From Cyphellophora europaea CBS 101466 (Eukaryota; Ascomycota; Eurotiomycetes; Chaetothyriales; Cyphellophoraceae), in the NCBI RefSeq assembly GCF_000365145.1, contig NW_008481797.1, positions 2,728,001 through 2,792,000 of the forward strand: a DNA stretch of 64,000 nt, given 5' to 3'. This document shows, in pieces, positions 55,779-64,000 of this stretch (position 1 is the first letter of the stretch; the number at the start of each line of letters is the position of its first letter). The notes beneath the pieces were generated by a model, which worked only from the letters and a program-made list of their open reading frames with translations, had not been told where the DNA came from and made no database searches. The position numbers and the translations under genes are program-made.

Positions 55779-57569
55779 ATGTCCATGGACGGGAGCGTCA
55801 CAACTACTCCTGGAGATATGCCTTCGCTGCTGTCAACAACGGTGCCGCAGTTTGCTGGTCGCGCACGTTCACTACCGACCAATGCGTTGCAAGATGGTCG
55901 CCGACGGTCCACCATCGCCGGCATCGTCCTCCGCAAGAAGAGTGAAATCGAGATAGTGCTCGAGGGCCAAGAAGTCGAGTTCGTCAACGTTTACTCCACC
56001 CACGATAGCATCCAAGGCCACGTCGAGCTACGTTTCGAGAAAGACACGCCGCTGGAGGAGCTCATCATCACCTTTGAGGGTCACTCGGCCACCTATGTCG
56101 AGAAGCTCGCCTCCACCGCGCCCACCACGGGGCGTACTACTGGCAAACATGCCTTCCTCAAGCTCTTACAGCCTGTTGATGGCGACGAGCTACCGCTTGA
56201 CAACATCTTACGCGCAGACACTACCTACAGCGTCCCTTTTCTCTTCCGCGTGCCCCCAACTCTGCTTCCATATGTTTGCTCCCACAAAGTCGACCACGAA
56301 GGCGTGCGCAAACCCCATCTCGAGTTGCCACCATCCATGGGTGACCCCACCATTGCCGGTGACGGCCATGCGCTGATGGACGACATCGCCCCTGCTATGA
56401 GCCGTGTGTCATACGCCGTCCGCGTGCGTGCCACAAGCCGCCTGGCGAATGGCAAGCCCTTCGACCTCGCCGAGCAGACTAAGAAGGTCCTCATCGTTCC
56501 GGCCAAGGACGAGGCGCCACCAGTGCACATCGACGACGACGGCCTGTATGCGCTGCGGCGTGAGCGATCGGTCAAGAAGGGCCTCTTCAAGATCGGCAAG
56601 GTCGGTCGCATCACGGCTGAGACGACGCAGCCGCGGAGCTTCCGCCTGCCACACCCGAGCAAGAGGATCACCGAACCCGTGTCCACCAACACGACCGTGT
56701 GCTTGCGCTTTGATCCCGTTGCCGAAGGCGATCACCCCCCGTCCATGGGCTGCATCACGAGCAGGCTGAGGGCCTACACTTTCTTCGGCGCGGCGCCATA
56801 CCGCGTCCTCCCAGAGATCCATCGCTACGATAATTGGAGCACCTTGCACGGCGTCTACTCGGAATCCATCGAGCTCTCTCAGCGCAACCTCAGCACCGTG
56901 ACATGGACCCGACACGCCCCCGGCACGAGCCCGATCAGTCGCACGAGTTCTGCTGTCTCGGCATGCACGGACGCCAGGCGGCCCTCAACGTGGTCCGCCT
57001 CATCTAGCACGGCCAGCAACGTCCCAGAACCCAGCGCGGCCTACAACCCAGACCTCCCCTTCTACACGGCCCAGGTGTTGGTCCCGCTTGCGCTTCCCAC
57101 GCCACAGGGCAACAGCAAAACCAAGGTCTTCCTGCCCACGTTCCACAGCTGCATCATCTCGCGCACCTACACCCTGGACCTCATGCTCAGCTACAACACC
57201 CCCGGCACCAGCGTGAGCACGCCGCACATCACGCTCAAGTGCCCCGTGCAAGTCAGCGCCGAGGGTGGCACGCCCCCGCCGACCGCGGCACCGTACCACG
57301 GCATGGCGGCGACCGAGGAAGAAGAAGCCGCTCTTCTCGCCGAGATCGAGCGCCAGTTCGGCCTGAACCTAGGCTTGGGCCTCGAGAGCCCCGACTACGA
57401 CGAGGTGGCGCCGCTGCTGCACGCGCAGCGGCACGCCAGCATCGCGACCAGCGCGCCCGTCAGCGGTGGCGCGCCGCCGGATTATACCGCCAATAACACG
57501 GCGTTTGCGCGGAGCACGAGGGTCGGCGGCGCGAGGACCACGAGTGTGAGTGCTTTTGGATTTACTTGA
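55779..57569 (+). CDS. Arrestin-related trafficking adaptor with PPxY
   Basis: Adaptor of the alpha-arrestin (ART) type that brings the ubiquitin ligase Rsp5 to plasma-membrane transporters for endocytosis. A single exon of 596 residues from ATG 55779 (MSMDGSVTTTPGDMPS); the upstream frame is open but has no ATG. The arrestin N-domain spans about 45-230: SEIEIVLEGQEVEFVNVYST, IQGHVELRFEKDTPLEELII and TTYSVPFLFRVPPTLLPYVC. The arrestin C-domain follows from about 300 to 510, interrupted by a Ser/Thr-rich insert. Near the C-terminus is GAPPDYTANN, a PPxY-type Rsp5-binding motif, preceded by LESPDYDEVAPLLHAQ. It is closest to the Ldb19/Art1-like or CreD-like adaptors, not resolved further. Confidence 0.87.
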   Translation: MSMDGSVTTTPGDMPSLLSTTVPQFAGRARSLPTNALQDGRRRSTIAGIVLRKKSEIEIVLEGQEVEFVNVYSTHDSIQGHVELRFEKDTPLEELIITFEGHSATYVEKLASTAPTTGRTTGKHAFLKLLQPVDGDELPLDNILRADTTYSVPFLFRVPPTLLPYVCSHKVDHEGVRKPHLELPPSMGDPTIAGDGHALMDDIAPAMSRVSYAVRVRATSRLANGKPFDLAEQTKKVLIVPAKDEAPPVHIDDDGLYALRRERSVKKGLFKIGKVGRITAETTQPRSFRLPHPSKRITEPVSTNTTVCLRFDPVAEGDHPPSMGCITSRLRAYTFFGAAPYRVLPEIHRYDNWSTLHGVYSESIELSQRNLSTVTWTRHAPGTSPISRTSSAVSACTDARRPSTWSASSSTASNVPEPSAAYNPDLPFYTAQVLVPLALPTPQGNSKTKVFLPTFHSCIISRTYTLDLMLSYNTPGTSVSTPHITLKCPVQVSAEGGTPPPTAAPYHGMAATEEEEAALLAEIERQFGLNLGLGLESPDYDEVAPLLHAQRHASIATSAPVSGGAPPDYTANNTAFARSTRVGGARTTSVSAFGFT

Positions 57570-58802
57570 TCTCTCCTCTGCCTCTCTCTCTTCCTCCTCA
57601 CTCTTTCTGTCTCATTCGCTTTTCTCTTTCTTACTTCATGTGTGCCCTTCATGATGATGTCCGTGCCCGTACCTTTTCTGGAGGGGGTGGCTGGAGTCGG
57701 AGAGGAAGCAGCAGCAGAGAGAGAGAGAGAGTGTGTGTGTGTGTGTGTGTGTGTGCGAGAGAAAGAGGAGAGATCGAGTAGGGAAGGGTTGAGAGCAAGA
57801 AAGACGAGAGCATTCGAGGAGACGAGTCGTGATTCCTGCCAGCAGCCCATTTGCACACCATTCTGCTTCCCCCATATCCTTGCAAAAGCAGCACGCTCAT
57901 TCTCCCATCCCTTTCTGGTGTCTACAGGGACCGGCATTGCCCTTCTTCTACGGCATGTGATACATGGGGAAGCGAGGCTCGCGGGCGGGCCCTACCCCAC
58001 GTCTCTAGCACGTGCATGCATGGGCGCACGTATCGTCCTCCCTTATCTTTTCCCCCCCCACAGAGATTCACAACTCCGGGAAAGGAGAACCGGCTCAAAA
58101 GCCCGCCTGCTGAGAGAAATTTTCTGCGTGAGAACTTGAGAAAGAACAAAAAAGAGAGAAACACAAAGGCTGATTTTGATGGATTGCGGTTCGCCGCTTG
58201 TGAACAGGAGCTTTATCCTTACTCGCCCTACGCACTGGGCTCGCGGGTGGTGACGAGGTATCGGCGCGGTGGTGGTGGCGGTGGCGAGCGGAGTCGGTTC
58301 GGTGCCGGACCGGGAGCGGCGGTATGGTTGATTGGACTTGCGGCCTGATGAGGTTGTTCTTTCATCGGTGATGCAGACAGCAGGGTGAGAAGGGAATGGA
58401 GGAGCGTCTGGATTTGGATGGGAAGACGATATCAACCGCGATATTCATGATGATGTTGGTGGGAGGGCAACGGGATCTGATGGCTTGGATCTGTTTTGTG
58501 TTGGACTTTTGGTGCTTTGTGTGGTTCATGATGATACCCTTTCTGTTGGCGTTTCTCTACAGTTTTTGAGCGATGGGGGATTTATTTTTATCGTTCATCA
58601 GTTAAAATTTGTCGAAGTGTGTCTGTGTGACTGTGATTGGGATCTGGGGGGAAGAGCACGGACAATGAGGCGAGATGAGATGAAACGAAATGAATGATTG
58701 TATAGAACAGGCTCGATGTCCCGAGAAAGTGATCTAATATAATTATAATGGCTCTCAACATGGTTTTTACACTTGCGCCTCATATCACATGGTACTTTCG
58801 CC
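57570..58802. other. Convergent 3' flanks with microsatellite
   Basis: It lies between convergent genes and contains a GA/GT microsatellite. Short frames across it are compositional artefacts. Confidence 0.5.
57715..57755. repeat. Compound (GA)n(GT)n microsatellite
   Basis: About eight GA units pass directly into about twelve GT units, 100-200 bases after the arrestin stop codon. Confidence 0.9.
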
Positions 58803-59411
58803 TCACTGACTCCTCTTGCTCAGTGCATCGCGGTAGAGATCCATGAGCTTCAACGGCTCGCGTCCCACGCTTGCTCGTTCGCGCTGCTCGTCCACGCCAG
58901 CTACCTCCGCCGCCGCCGAAGCAGGTTTCATCGAGAACCCCGCTATTTGGTTCATGGGAGCGCCACACTCGAGCAGGCTGTCGTAGAGGGCCTTGGTGCC
59001 ACTGTGTTGGATCAGGCGTTGTTGGGCCGCGGTGTTCACGGGGAGCTCCGTCCGTGGTGTGACAGTGCAGGTGAAGGAGGCGGGCGTGATTTGCCGTCGG
59101 TCCTGGAGTCCAAAGGCGTTGTACGGATCCAGCGTCTGCGGATGAGGAGCGTCGACCGTGCCGACGTCGACGGTGAGCGGGCTGGCGTCCAGTGCCTTGT
59201 TCAGGCTCTGTTGGGAGCTAAAGCGGGCATGGTAGATTTTGCCCGCCGTGGTTCTCTCCTGGCCGTCGAGCTTCTTGAACTCAATAACTTCGCCAAAGGT
59301 CCTGAGCTTGGATAGGACAGCCGTGGTATAGATAGTCGAGTTTGGCGACGGCGTGATTTTAATCAAGGCGGCCAGCGGCCTGGCAGGGCCTTTGGCCAGG
59401 GATGCCTTCAT
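58803..59411 (-). CDS. Small RRM-like protein, 5' end uncertain
   Basis: Not firmly recognised. The first in-frame ATG is at 59411 (MKASLAKGPARPLAALIKIT), giving 202 residues. The frame is open further upstream with conserved-looking sequence (HWFDYRPKDVRVKGGGKAFE), so an upstream exon is likely. The N-terminal 85 residues resemble an RRM-like beta-alpha-beta fold: ALIKITPSPNSTIYTTAVLS, LRTFGEVIEFKKLDGQ and GKIYHARFSSQQSLNKALDA. A middle part follows (LDPYNAFGLQDRRQITPASF), then a polar tail ending EPLKLMDLYRDALSKRSQ. The basic start suggests mitochondrial import, but this is an inference. Confidence 0.6.
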   Translation of the reverse strand: MKASLAKGPARPLAALIKITPSPNSTIYTTAVLSKLRTFGEVIEFKKLDGQERTTAGKIYHARFSSQQSLNKALDASPLTVDVGTVDAPHPQTLDPYNAFGLQDRRQITPASFTCTVTPRTELPVNTAAQQRLIQHSGTKALYDSLLECGAPMNQIAGFSMKPASAAAEVAGVDEQRERASVGREPLKLMDLYRDALSKRSQ

Positions 59412-60626
59412 ACCGGCCGGCTCGCCTTCGAATGCTTTTCCACCGCCCTTCACTCGCACATCCTTGGGACGGTAATCAAACCAGTGTCTCCGTCACACGA
59501 CCAATGCCCAGCCTCAGCAGGTTGTCAGGCGAACGCTGGTGGCAGTATCCCAGGGCTCAAGCGAGGTGGCTGTGTCTATTTTGGGGGGTGCTTGGCTCGG
59601 TCGAGAACCCCACCTGCCACCGCGAAGTTTGGATTGTGGACACGGACACGCGGGACCCGGGGATTTTTTGGAACGGGAGAACAAGGAGAATGAGAGGATA
59701 CTCGTGCCCGTCAATGGCTGGCTGACTGGCTGGCTGTTTATTTGGTATATGCTGCTGTCGCTGTTGCAAGCCGTGCAAAAGTTTTTTTTTTCATCAGTCT
59801 ACCGACTACAAGGAGGCGTGAGAGAAGCTCGGAACGAAAAAGATCGAAAAAAGGCGCGCAGCACAACTCGAACTGCAACTGACCCGCCCAACACATCGAA
59901 CCAATCTGGGCAGCTCGGGCATCTCTGGGCAGCGTGCTAATTGGGTCCTCGGCCAATCCCTCGAACCCACTGCGTAAGTCTTTTGGGCGTGCTCGTACCT
60001 AACTCGAAATGTACAGCCCCCATCGCAGTTGAGTCAGCCCTGCACTGCTGAACAATTGTGTTGCTCGCCGTCGCTACATCTTCTTCTTCTTCTTCATCAT
60101 CCCCTTCTACTTTACAATCCTATCACCAACACACCACTCAAGTCGATCGTTTACCGCGCACCTCGCTCGCTTCCTTCCGATACACTCAATACTACACCAC
60201 ATCCGCCAATCACTGTCCGATCGCCTTGGCCGGTTTCTCCTCGGTTTCAGCCTCTGCAGCCCTCCTGAGCAACCCCTCAACACGCCCTCCTTCGCCCAAC
60301 TTTCGCCGTTCCGACCGTAAAGGAAACTGTGAAGATATTCCACTCCCCCTGCATCCTAGCGTTCAGTTCCAACCAGCCTCCATCTCGCCGCATACCGCCC
60401 AAACGACCCTCTCTTCGAGTATTACATCTCGCCTCAATTCACCCGTACCCGGGCTGCGCTCATAGAAGCGCATCCCACCTTCGCCAAAATTCACGCACAC
60501 AGAGCTCGCGCTTCCCTCCTAGGAGGCCAACCAGATCCTTCATATCAACCGCTAGCTGGTGGCTTTCATCAACGAGAAGGCTTCGACATCAACCCTCCCA
60601 AACAGCAGACTCGACGTTCTGCAAGA
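59412..60626. other. Divergent region and long leader of the UPF0658 gene
   Basis: It may contain the first exon of the minus-strand RRM-like gene near 59412-59500. The right part (60030-60626) is C/T-rich with a TTC run near 60080 and probably forms the UPF0658 leader. Confidence 0.45.
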
Positions 60627-61822
60627 ATGTACCTACCCAGTTCAAAATGGTCTTGGGCCTTCCTACTCATTACCCTTGTCCAAGCTGCCATCATTCTGGC
60701 ATTCGAAGCGTAAGCGATCCTTCGCCACCTTGAGACTAGAAAAAACGGTGCTGACATGCCGCAGATGGATCTTCGCCGTCTTCCAGATCGACATCAACGA
60801 CGCAGAGGTCGACGAGTCAAAGAAACGTCCTATCCCAACCTTCCTTACCCTCTACATTTTCGGCTTTGTCTACCAACTGGTCCTCGTCTGGGATGGCTTG
60901 CGCCTCAAGAACACTATTCAAATCATCGGTCTGGTCCTATACAACGTCGGCTTGCTCGTTTACGGCGCCGTGCAGATGGAGCAGATCGAGGATGTCGCAA
61001 GAGGCCTCGACGGTAATACGCAGGAAGACATCTGGTCCCGCACACGCCCATTCTTGATTGCCATCCCCTGCATCCTCGGCCTGGGGACATTGGCCCTGGC
61101 TTTCGTTGCCTGGAAACTGTATGATGAGTTCGCCTGGACCATCTACAAGCACATCTCGGCCGATCTGCGCATGAAGCGACGATACCTGACCTTCCAAATC
61201 TATATCGCCCTCTTGAAGTTCGACTTCTTCTTCTGTAAGTCGCCAGTCCGCAACATTGTCTTACTTTAGCTGATATCTCTGGCAGTTCTCGGTTTCACGG
61301 TGCAATTTGTGGTTATTGTGGAGCGATTCACCATCGAGTTTTACCTTACAATCGCCGCCATTCCCGTCACCGTTGTCATTTTGCTGCTGGCAGCCTTCTT
61401 CTGCCGCCGCGAGTCCCTGATTGGAACCATCGGGATCATTGTGAGTGGATCCATGCAGCCGCCCTTGACCACTACTGACCCCATGCCAGATTCTCTATTT
61501 CGGCGGTCTGACGTATTTCATCTTCAAGCTCGTGCGCATGTATTCGGACGGCTTCAGTGCCCCCTACGAGCCCGCCCGCAAGGAATTGACTGCGTTCGCG
61601 GTTCTCACCATCATCCTCATTCTCCTCACCATCACCAACGCTTGTGTCTGCGCCCACAACTACGGCAAAGGCCTGCGTCCCTACATTGTCAAACGGAAGC
61701 TTGTCCTTGATGAGGAAAAGCCCACCAGCAGCAGCGCGTACGCACCGTACGCCACGGAAATGCAGCCCGGCGCGGCCGGGAAGCTGCCTCAGCGCCCAAC
61801 GGCGAGGATGGAGATTGACTAG
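60627..61822 (+). CDS. UPF0658 Golgi membrane protein
   Basis: Conserved fungal multispanning Golgi protein of unknown activity. Exons are 60627-60709, 60765-61234, 61286-61440 and 61490-61822, giving 346 residues. It starts MYLPSSKWSWAFLLITLVQA, and the first span crosses intron 1 into EAWIFAVFQIDIND. Hydrophobic spans follow: FLTLYIFGFVYQLVLVWDGL, TIQIIGLVLYNVGLLVYGAV, FLIAIPCILGLGTLALAFVA and FDFFFFLGFTVQFVVIVE. Two more are TIAAIPVTVVILLLAAFFCR and LTAFAVLTIILILLTITNAC, so seven or eight in all. Signature pieces are ISADLRMKRRYLTFQIYIAL and FIFKLVRMYSD. The cytosolic tail is short and polar (KRKLVLDEEKPTSSSAYAPY). Confidence 0.92.
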
Positions 61823-62754
61823 ATCAATCTTGTGTGAGAAGTGAAATCGACATGATCATGGTTTCTCTTTCTCGCCTTGTACACTCTTTTTGGATTTTCT
61901 TGTCGCGAATTTGCAGTGGAATTAGCGGGCGTTGCAAACTACTTGGACGATACCACGACTGAAATCACCTTTTTACCCCCAGCGGCGTCGGGACTTGTGA
62001 GCGGGGAATGTACCCTACTAGGTTCTACTCGAATACAGTGGAACAAGATTGCGAAATGCAATTTCATGCTGGCTGTGAACAGAGCAGCGCTCTCTATGTT
62101 GCACAATCGATGTACGGCTGCGATACCCGTAACGGCCACTGGCATAGATGGTCGTAGCTGTATGTATACTTATGAGTTTACCATGCCGCTCCGTACCGTT
62201 CGAACCATTGCTCTGACCTGCGGGTGATGGACAAGGCCTGTATACTATGGGTAATCCGTCAGCTGCCCGTGGCCATATGTCACAACCAGGCGTCATTGCC
62301 TTGTAGAGGGGGAGAGGCTCTGGTAATGGAACGACCCATGTGGACAGTGAGATGGTATAGTGTGGCTCTGTGTCGGCCCCATGGCCTTTCTGGCATCGCC
62401 TGATCATTTACAACGCGAGAGATGTGGATCGTCTTTGCACACAGCCATTTGCGACGACTGAAATGATTGATCGTTATATGCTGTCCTCCGTCCTGCGCCG
62501 TGGCCTGCTCAGCATCAGTAACCCCGTTACCTTACGCCTTGTTCCATCAGTTCTTTTCACCCTCACCTCACAAGAAAGGATCGGACCGGAGAGGAGAACG
62601 TCGACTCCATTCCCATTATAATCCCCTTTCAATGTGAACCGCACGCACGTGTGTCCGCAACGACGTCGAGAGAGAAACCCCCCCCCCCGACTTTCTTCCC
62701 TGCTTCACCCACCGCGACAACGACAGTGCGGGTCCGCGACGCGACTACCTCAGT
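61823..62754. other. Convergent 3' flanks
   Basis: It lies between UPF0658 and the F-box gene. It contains a short C homopolymer near 62670; no gene is supported. Confidence 0.5.
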
Positions 62755-64000
62755 TCAGTCCAGCAAACCCTCAAGATCCTCCAGACGCAAGACGCCCTCG
62801 CCACCTCCACCGCCATTCAACGCCTGGTACAGCACATTGACGACTTCATGTAGCGGCACGACCAGACCGGCCCCGCCGGCTTGACCGCCCAGTAAACCCA
62901 GGTCCGCGAGGGTGAGCCCGCCGCCACCACCACCGGTCCCTTGACCCTCGCCATCATCATCATCGTCGTCGTCGTCGTCGATTTCCTCCTCATCATCATC
63001 ACTCCCCCCCTCATCCCCACTAGCCCCATGCCCCAAATCCAACCCCACGACACCGTTCCCACCACCAAGCTGCAACCCCACTACTCCTCCCCCTCCTCCA
63101 TGCACCTTCTCATCCACAACATCATCACTAACCTTCCAGAAACACGTGGGGCCCGCGGGTCCGGCGGCGTCGTAGTCCTTGTCGAACCAATTACCCAGGA
63201 TGCCGCGAGCGGAGCGGGGGCCGCCGATCTGCACGCCTTCGCTGCGCCAGCGCTCCTCGCCGTGGAAGATGGAGAACGAGGTCCAGCGGATGGCGCCGGT
63301 GGGGGTCGTGCGGACGGTGCCTGTGCGGGAAGGGGTTAGTGGTTTGGCATGTTGTTGGGTTTTGGGCGGGGAGGGGGGGGAGGAGGGCGAGGGGAAGGGT
63401 GTGCGTGTGGCTTGTTGGGGAGGAGGTGGAGGAGAAGGAGGGGAGAGGTAGGTGGTGTGGTTGAAGGTTCGATGAAATTAGAATGATGGGGTGAGGGTAA
63501 AGACGGCGCCCATATTCGAAAGCAGAGAGGGGGAATAGGAATGTCACGAGTGGGGAAGACTGACCTCGTATGCGGCTGTTAGCATTCGGGTCCCACGCAT
63601 TCAGCGTACTCCTACTCAGGCCCTCGAACTTGACGACTGGGAAGTCGGGATGATCTCCCTCCTCGGGCTCTTCTACCGCCGTGACGTGCATCTTGAGCCG
63701 AATAAGCCGAAACGCCTCGCGCGTGTCGATGGGCCCGCGCTCCTCGCCCTCGGGAGGCCGCTGGCCGTTGAAATTGAAGTTGTACAGGTCCGAGTAGTCC
63801 AAGAAGCAGACGATGCGCATCCACGTGCCCGTGACACCGTAGGGGTCGAGCGCGTCGAGGTCCGGGTTGGGTGGTGCGCGTAACGGGCCGCTGAGGGGCT
63901 GCGAGACGTAGCTGTTGGGTGCCAGCCCCCAGAAGGGTGAGTCCCACATGGCGGCGCTGGGGCCGGAGAAGGCGCGGCGCGAGGCGGAGCGGCGGGCGCG
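62755..64000 (-). CDS. F-box-type protein, 5' truncated by window end
   Basis: Probable substrate receptor of an SCF ubiquitin ligase in fungi, named from its body; the F-box itself should lie to the right of the window. Exons on the minus strand are 64000-63565 (open at the edge) and 63320-62755, separated by an unusually long 244-nt intron. The body reads SPFWGLAPNSYVSQPLSGPL, GVTGTWMRIVCFLDYSDLYN, RLIRLKMHVTAVEEPEEGDH and PVVKFEGLSRSTLNAWDPNA. It continues GAIRWTSFSIFHGEERWRSE, GGPRSARGILGNWFDKDYD and GPTCFWKVSD. These match a conserved fungal F-box family with a beta-rich substrate domain. A Gly-rich stretch and a run of nine Asp follow, then a helical end. Confidence 0.75.

Noticed and set aside
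57566..57900. Frames encoding THTHTH or CVCVCV runs
   Set aside because: Pure translation of the GA/GT microsatellite.

Overview
This window reads as nuclear DNA of a filamentous ascomycete (Pezizomycotina). The genes carry many short GT-AG introns, mostly 45-110 nt. They encode fungal-type proteins such as NoxA, an AbaA/Tec1 TEA factor, the UPF0658 Golgi protein and a cupredoxin GPI protein. The mix is compatible with Dothideomycetes, but that placement is an inference from gene flavour, not a test. I see no CRISPR array, prokaryotic operon, rRNA, convincing tRNA, intact transposon or virus. Exon joins below were worked out by eye from splice signals, reading phase and family knowledge, without transcripts.

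Layout. 0-11 kb: a 5'-truncated MFS sugar transporter, Sec61 beta, the LRR protein Sds22, fibrillarin (minus), an unknown protein (minus) and a FAD monooxygenase with a C-terminal SKL (minus). 11-18 kb: a DUF2237 protein, two Ser-rich minus-strand proteins (one PAS-like) and gene-poor stretches. 18-24 kb: a dense housekeeping block with ATP synthase subunit g, a zinc-ribbon protein, dynein light chain LC8 and the five-RRM rRNA-processing factor Mrd1. 24-31 kb: the TEA-domain regulator and a cupredoxin GPI-anchored protein, facing each other across a 1.8 kb gap. 31-38 kb: a BED-finger/AT-hook protein divergent from kinetochore Mis12, a multispanning membrane protein, CENP-X/Mhf2 and a DUF7727 membrane protein. 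38-47 kb: intronless NADPH oxidase NoxA with a long leader, an SBDS-domain Rtc3-like protein and a cytochrome P450. 47-64 kb: a Psr1-type phosphatase, an alpha/beta hydrolase with a presequence-like N-terminus, a TM9SF/Emp70 protein, an arrestin-related adaptor with a PPxY motif, a small RRM-like protein, the UPF0658 Golgi protein and an F-box protein running off the right end.

How the genes relate. Most are independent housekeeping or trafficking genes. Recurrent themes are ribosome and RNA work (fibrillarin, Mrd1, Rtc3), chromosome segregation (Sds22, Mis12, CENP-X), endomembrane traffic (Sec61 beta, TM9SF, arrestin adaptor, UPF0658) and fungal development (NoxA, TEA factor). The P450 and the monooxygenase have no biosynthetic partners nearby, so I see no secondary-metabolite cluster. 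I did not find a clearly undescribed system. The best leads are a phase-incompatible splice at the conserved GD motif of the monooxygenase, a start-codon-only exon in Sec61 beta, an alternative N-terminus in the Psr1-type phosphatase, tiny upstream ORFs before noxA and the TEA factor, and the Mis12/CENP-X neighbourhood.
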